This document shows, one piece after another, positions 60,681 through 64,000 of a stretch of DNA of 64,000 nt (positions are counted from its first letter, which is position 1; every line of letters begins with the position of its first letter). Origin of the DNA: Ischnura elegans (taxonomy: Eukaryota > Arthropoda > Insecta > Odonata > Coenagrionidae); NCBI RefSeq assembly GCF_921293095.1, contig NC_060251.1, positions 60,963,585-61,027,584 on the forward strand, in the 5' to 3' direction. The position numbers and the translations under genes were made by a program. The notes below the pieces were generated by a model. The model was not told the DNA's origin and did no database searches. It worked only from the letters and a program-made list of their open reading frames with translations.

Positions 60681-63404
60681 ATAAACGATAAGTGTACCAC
60701 CTGCAGTGATTCAATTGGTTTTTGAATAGGATAACCTTAAGAGAAGTGGTAAATTTAGTAGTATAGGGAATTATTTGGTAGTAGTCATTGCAAGGTTCCC
60801 CATTTTGGAGAAATGACAATGAAAGCCATAGAAGGATGCCAGAATGCAATAGGTTTGCAAAATATGAGCTTTGAAATCAGAAATTTATGTATGTACCTGA
60901 TTGAGCAAAAATGACAGAAATATGATCCTGCAGCATGTGGATGGCATGCTTAGTTTCCTAATTTGCTGTAAACAGATATCCAGGCAATCATTTCAATCAA
61001 TCAGGGGAAAGTCATACATGAAGATAAATTGTTTCATGTTCTCCATATTTTATTACAATAAGTTCTAATATGTTGAGTTCTAAAATTAATTTCCACCACC
61101 AAAACATGGCTGAAAAATTAGGTAAATGAAGTTACAATTTGAATCATCTAGCCATTTGTATTCAGATCCAACAAGTGGCAAATCCCTGGCCTGCCTGTAA
61201 AGTAGAAGTTAGAAACCATCCCAACATATCTATGTAAGACGGAGATAATTTACATCCACCTTATGAAGGCAGAGAATTCCATACATGAATGCAGGCAATA
61301 AACTAAAAATTCACTCCATCCAAATGGATAATGAAAAATTTCATTATTGATATTAATTTACATATAAAAGCCAATATTTTGGCTATGCCAAAATTAACAA
61401 GCCCTTCAGTATTCCATACTGGAGCTGTAGGCGTAGATTTTGAAGCTAAAGGCCATTAAGTAAGCAAATACCATGAGTAGGAGGTTAAGCCTGCATGACT
61501 GCTCCAGGAACTTCACTCCAACTTTTTCTTAGAATGAATATGTAGTCTTCATGGATTTCTTGTTTCTTATCAACACAAACATGTATCCAATCAATGGTTC
61601 AGAAGAAATAAAAAAATAAAAATACCGTTCTCCTATAAAGTAATTTATTCCCCTCACAATAGATTACATAAAACAAGAAGTGAAACAGCCATATGCAGGT
61701 TACTGAAACAAAAAAAAAATTCAATTAACTTATCAATCTCAATATCAGATTGTGCCACTGTGCCCTATGGTTGAACCAAAGCCCAGAATTTTGGAGAAAT
61801 GCTGATGCAATAGTAGTATTGTGAAGGAAATACATGTTTTTTGACATAATCCGTCGAGCGAAGACTTTTCACTTTCCATGTTTGGGAAGCCTATTTTTTA
61901 CCCTGAAAAGAATTAAAGCATATGAGAGCAACTATTATTATAATCTTTCACAGTTAGTCCACTCATTGAAACTCCGTGCTTCCATGCGTTGGGGTTGAAT
62001 CAGGAACACTCAATTCACAAATACTACCAACTGGTTAAATAAGACTCCAACAATAATGCAGTTCATTCTAAGTTTGACTCAAAAAGCATGGCATCTTATG
62101 GCAGGTTAGTCATATAAAACAGATCAAGATTGAGACAGCAAATCAATCTTTAACTAAATTGCAATAAATTCTCATCAGCCAATGAGTAAGTATGCTTTGA
62201 AACCTTACCCAAGAGTCTCCATACTAATAAGAATACCGGCACAGCCTATGGACCCGGGTTAATGTCCAGGCAGAAGTAGAGAGTTTTCAGAGATGGCTGT
62301 ATCCCTGCTTGAGAGTAGGGTGGACGGAACTTCCAGTGCAACAGTCTGGCAAATGGGACGTTAAGCCCTAGTTAACACGTTGCGTACCGGGGTATTTAAA
62401 TTCCTAGGAATTCTGGGCGGAGGACATGAGATTGGAAATATGTGCGTATTAGGGCGTAATGCCTTTGGTTTAAACATGGTTAAAAAACTAATGTTTAGAA
62501 TATAACTTTACCCAATCAAACATTATGCTGCATCAATTCATTATGAATAACGAACAACAACTGAAAACGCACTAATGAATACGTATTGTACCCTTTAACC
62601 TCTTCCCTACGCAGGGCGTGATTTCACGGCCTGAATTTTCTGACGCTTAAGAAGGAAGGCCGGATTTTCACGGCTTGAAGTTTTCGAAGCAAAAGGCCAA
62701 AGGCCGTGTTTTCACGATTTCGCGGTCAAGCATGCCAAGTGGTCATTAGGGTCTCTCGGCGCGAGAGGTCCGACCCTTTCCTATTGTCCGCATGGGGATT
62801 ATCTCGGCCCATTCCGGCACTTGGTGACCCACTCAAGGAAGGTGCTCATGGTCACTTATTTGTTTATAAGTTAAAATAACTAAAAACGTTCATGTTGCAT
62901 TTATTGAAAATCAATGCGAGGAATTATATTCTGTATGTTCTGCTGATTGGTTTCAAATTTTAAACGGAATTCTAGCGTTCATATTAACGGAGTTGATCAT
63001 CACCTAGAACAATTTTTGGAGACGCTAAGGTTAGATGTTTAATTTTTATTTTTATAACTCACTATTAAGTTTGTAGGAGCGATATTGTAATGATTTACAT
63101 CTAAAAATAAACGTTATTTTGTTAGCTACATTTTAGATGTACATTTGAGGTGAAATTCGATAGAATATTCGATTTAACTTCTATGAAAAAAAAGCCCTCG
63201 TAATGTAATAAAATATGATTCTCTCAGTTCTTTGTCGTGAGCCAAAATTACAGCGACTATTTTTAATAACCTCTTACCAACCTTTGAATACAAAGGTATT
63301 ATAAACGAATTTCGCTATAAATACTGATTAATGCATATCCTAAAAATTCGTAAATTTAATGTACGATAATGTATGATAAGGAATGTTCTACGTAGACACA
63401 TGTT
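60681..63404. other. Mostly unassigned; two piggyBac-like ends
   Basis: TTAACACGTTGCGTACCGGG at 62372 and TTAACCTCTTCCCTACGCAG at 62595 both look like the TTAA-anchored heads of piggyBac-type MITEs. After the second, GATTTTCACGGC-type strings recur in roughly 60-bp steps (62629-62730). No gene is recognised. Confidence 0.45.
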
Positions 63405-63625
63405 GTGAGAAGCATTCCATACCATTGCAGGAAAGACAACTGCTCTACCCAGGTAGTTACTCTCATATCTTGGATCTCTGGTCAGGTTGCACCTCACAGA
63501 GTTAGTTCGGGACACATTAGCGCATTTATGTTTTCTTGGAAAAACTTATTATCCTCCAACTGGAAGACCCAAGAGTATATTGGTGTAAGTATTCTCCTAC
63601 TGAAATATGTACGTGGAAGGTGATA
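63405..63625. repeat. Tandem-duplicated segment, copy 1
   Basis: Matches 63768-63990 across about 215 bp, including CCCAGGTARTTACTCTCATA, TCTCTGGTCAGG, TTCGGGACACATTAGCGCAT, then CCAAGAGTATATTGGTGTAA and GTATTCTCCTAC. The plus-strand frame stays open in both copies (72 and 70 codons) and ends RGR-stop in both. No domain is recognised. Confidence 0.85.
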
Positions 63626-63767
63626 ACCTCACTCTTCTCGGAATAGCTCATTTTCTTTTCAAAATTTTCTTGGCGTGTATTCAAATTTAGCCGTTAACTA
63701 TCTGTACGCATTCCGCTACCTATACCAGGGATGGTTTCTGTGGAACCCTGCAGTGCGATGCAGCCCA

Positions 63768-63990
63768 TACCATGAATGAAAGAGAACTGCACCACCCAGG
63801 TAATTACTCTCATATCTTGCTTCTCTGGTCAGGATCCAGGTGGTCTGCTTTGTGCCCCTCACAAGCTTATTTCGGGACACATTAGCGCATCAATGTTTTC
63901 TAGGAAAAACTTATCATCCTCTAACTGGAAGACCCAAGAGTATATTGGTGTAAGTATTCTCCTACGGAAACATGTACGTGGAAGATGATA
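63768..63990. repeat. Tandem-duplicated segment, copy 2
   Basis: Second copy, about 360 bp downstream of the first; roughly 85% identical by eye, with a ~15-bp insertion around 63836-63855. It runs to the window edge, so further copies may follow. Confidence 0.85.
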
Positions 63991-64000
63991 ACCTCACTCT

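Overview
This window looks like repeat-rich, AT-rich nuclear DNA of an animal, most probably an arthropod. The evidence is the density of decayed transposons: non-LTR elements with arthropod-type reverse transcriptase 3' ends, hAT and PIF/Harbinger-type MITEs, a Ty1/copia relic, a piggyBac relic and tRNA-derived SINEs. There are no bacterial operons, ribosome-binding sites, CRISPR arrays, rRNA genes or confident tRNA genes. I could not recognise any host protein-coding exon. The longest open frame, about 186 codons, has no recognisable domain and overlaps repeats. The species cannot be named from the sequence.

Layout. 1-9 kb: MITE-like inverted repeats (1.15, 2.41 kb), a 180-bp tandem duplication (2.0 kb), a LINE 3' end (5.6 kb), a duplicated short open frame (6.8 and 7.35 kb) separated by a tRNA-derived SINE, then a compact cluster of GC-rich three-base-loop hairpins (7.6-8.2 kb) that runs into a degenerate ~160-bp G-rich array (8.2-8.9 kb). 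9.9-23 kb: mostly unassigned, with LINE 3' ends (14.8, 19.3, 21.7 kb), a MITE with TTA target duplication (18.8 kb) and a hammerhead-ribozyme-like motif (9.9 kb). 23.2-29 kb: a duplicated segment, then a Ty1/copia relic and a LINE scrap bracketed by inverted GATGCG-rich palindromes, with GC-rich DNA on both outer sides. 29-44 kb: mostly unassigned, with SINE scraps, a hAT MITE, further hammerhead-like motifs on the minus strand and a dispersed repeat pair. 44.4-46.2 kb: two hAT-type non-autonomous elements. 48.1-51.75 kb: a fold-back-like element ending in CCCTAGTAGCACAA inverted repeats, with long arrays of palindromic ATGTTGAGCATATG-type repeats at both ends. 52.6-55.0 kb: a piggyBac-family element with a broken transposase on the minus strand. 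57-60.7 kb: two non-LTR retrotransposon copies in the same orientation, each interrupted by a MITE, one of them with a perfect 8-bp target duplication. 63.4-64 kb: a ~215-bp segment duplicated in tandem.

The genes do not form a pathway. The window is best read as a record of successive insertions. The parts least explained by known families are the fold-back element at 48-51.7 kb, the hairpin cluster with its adjoining array at 7.6-8.9 kb, and the recurring minus-strand hammerhead-like motifs.
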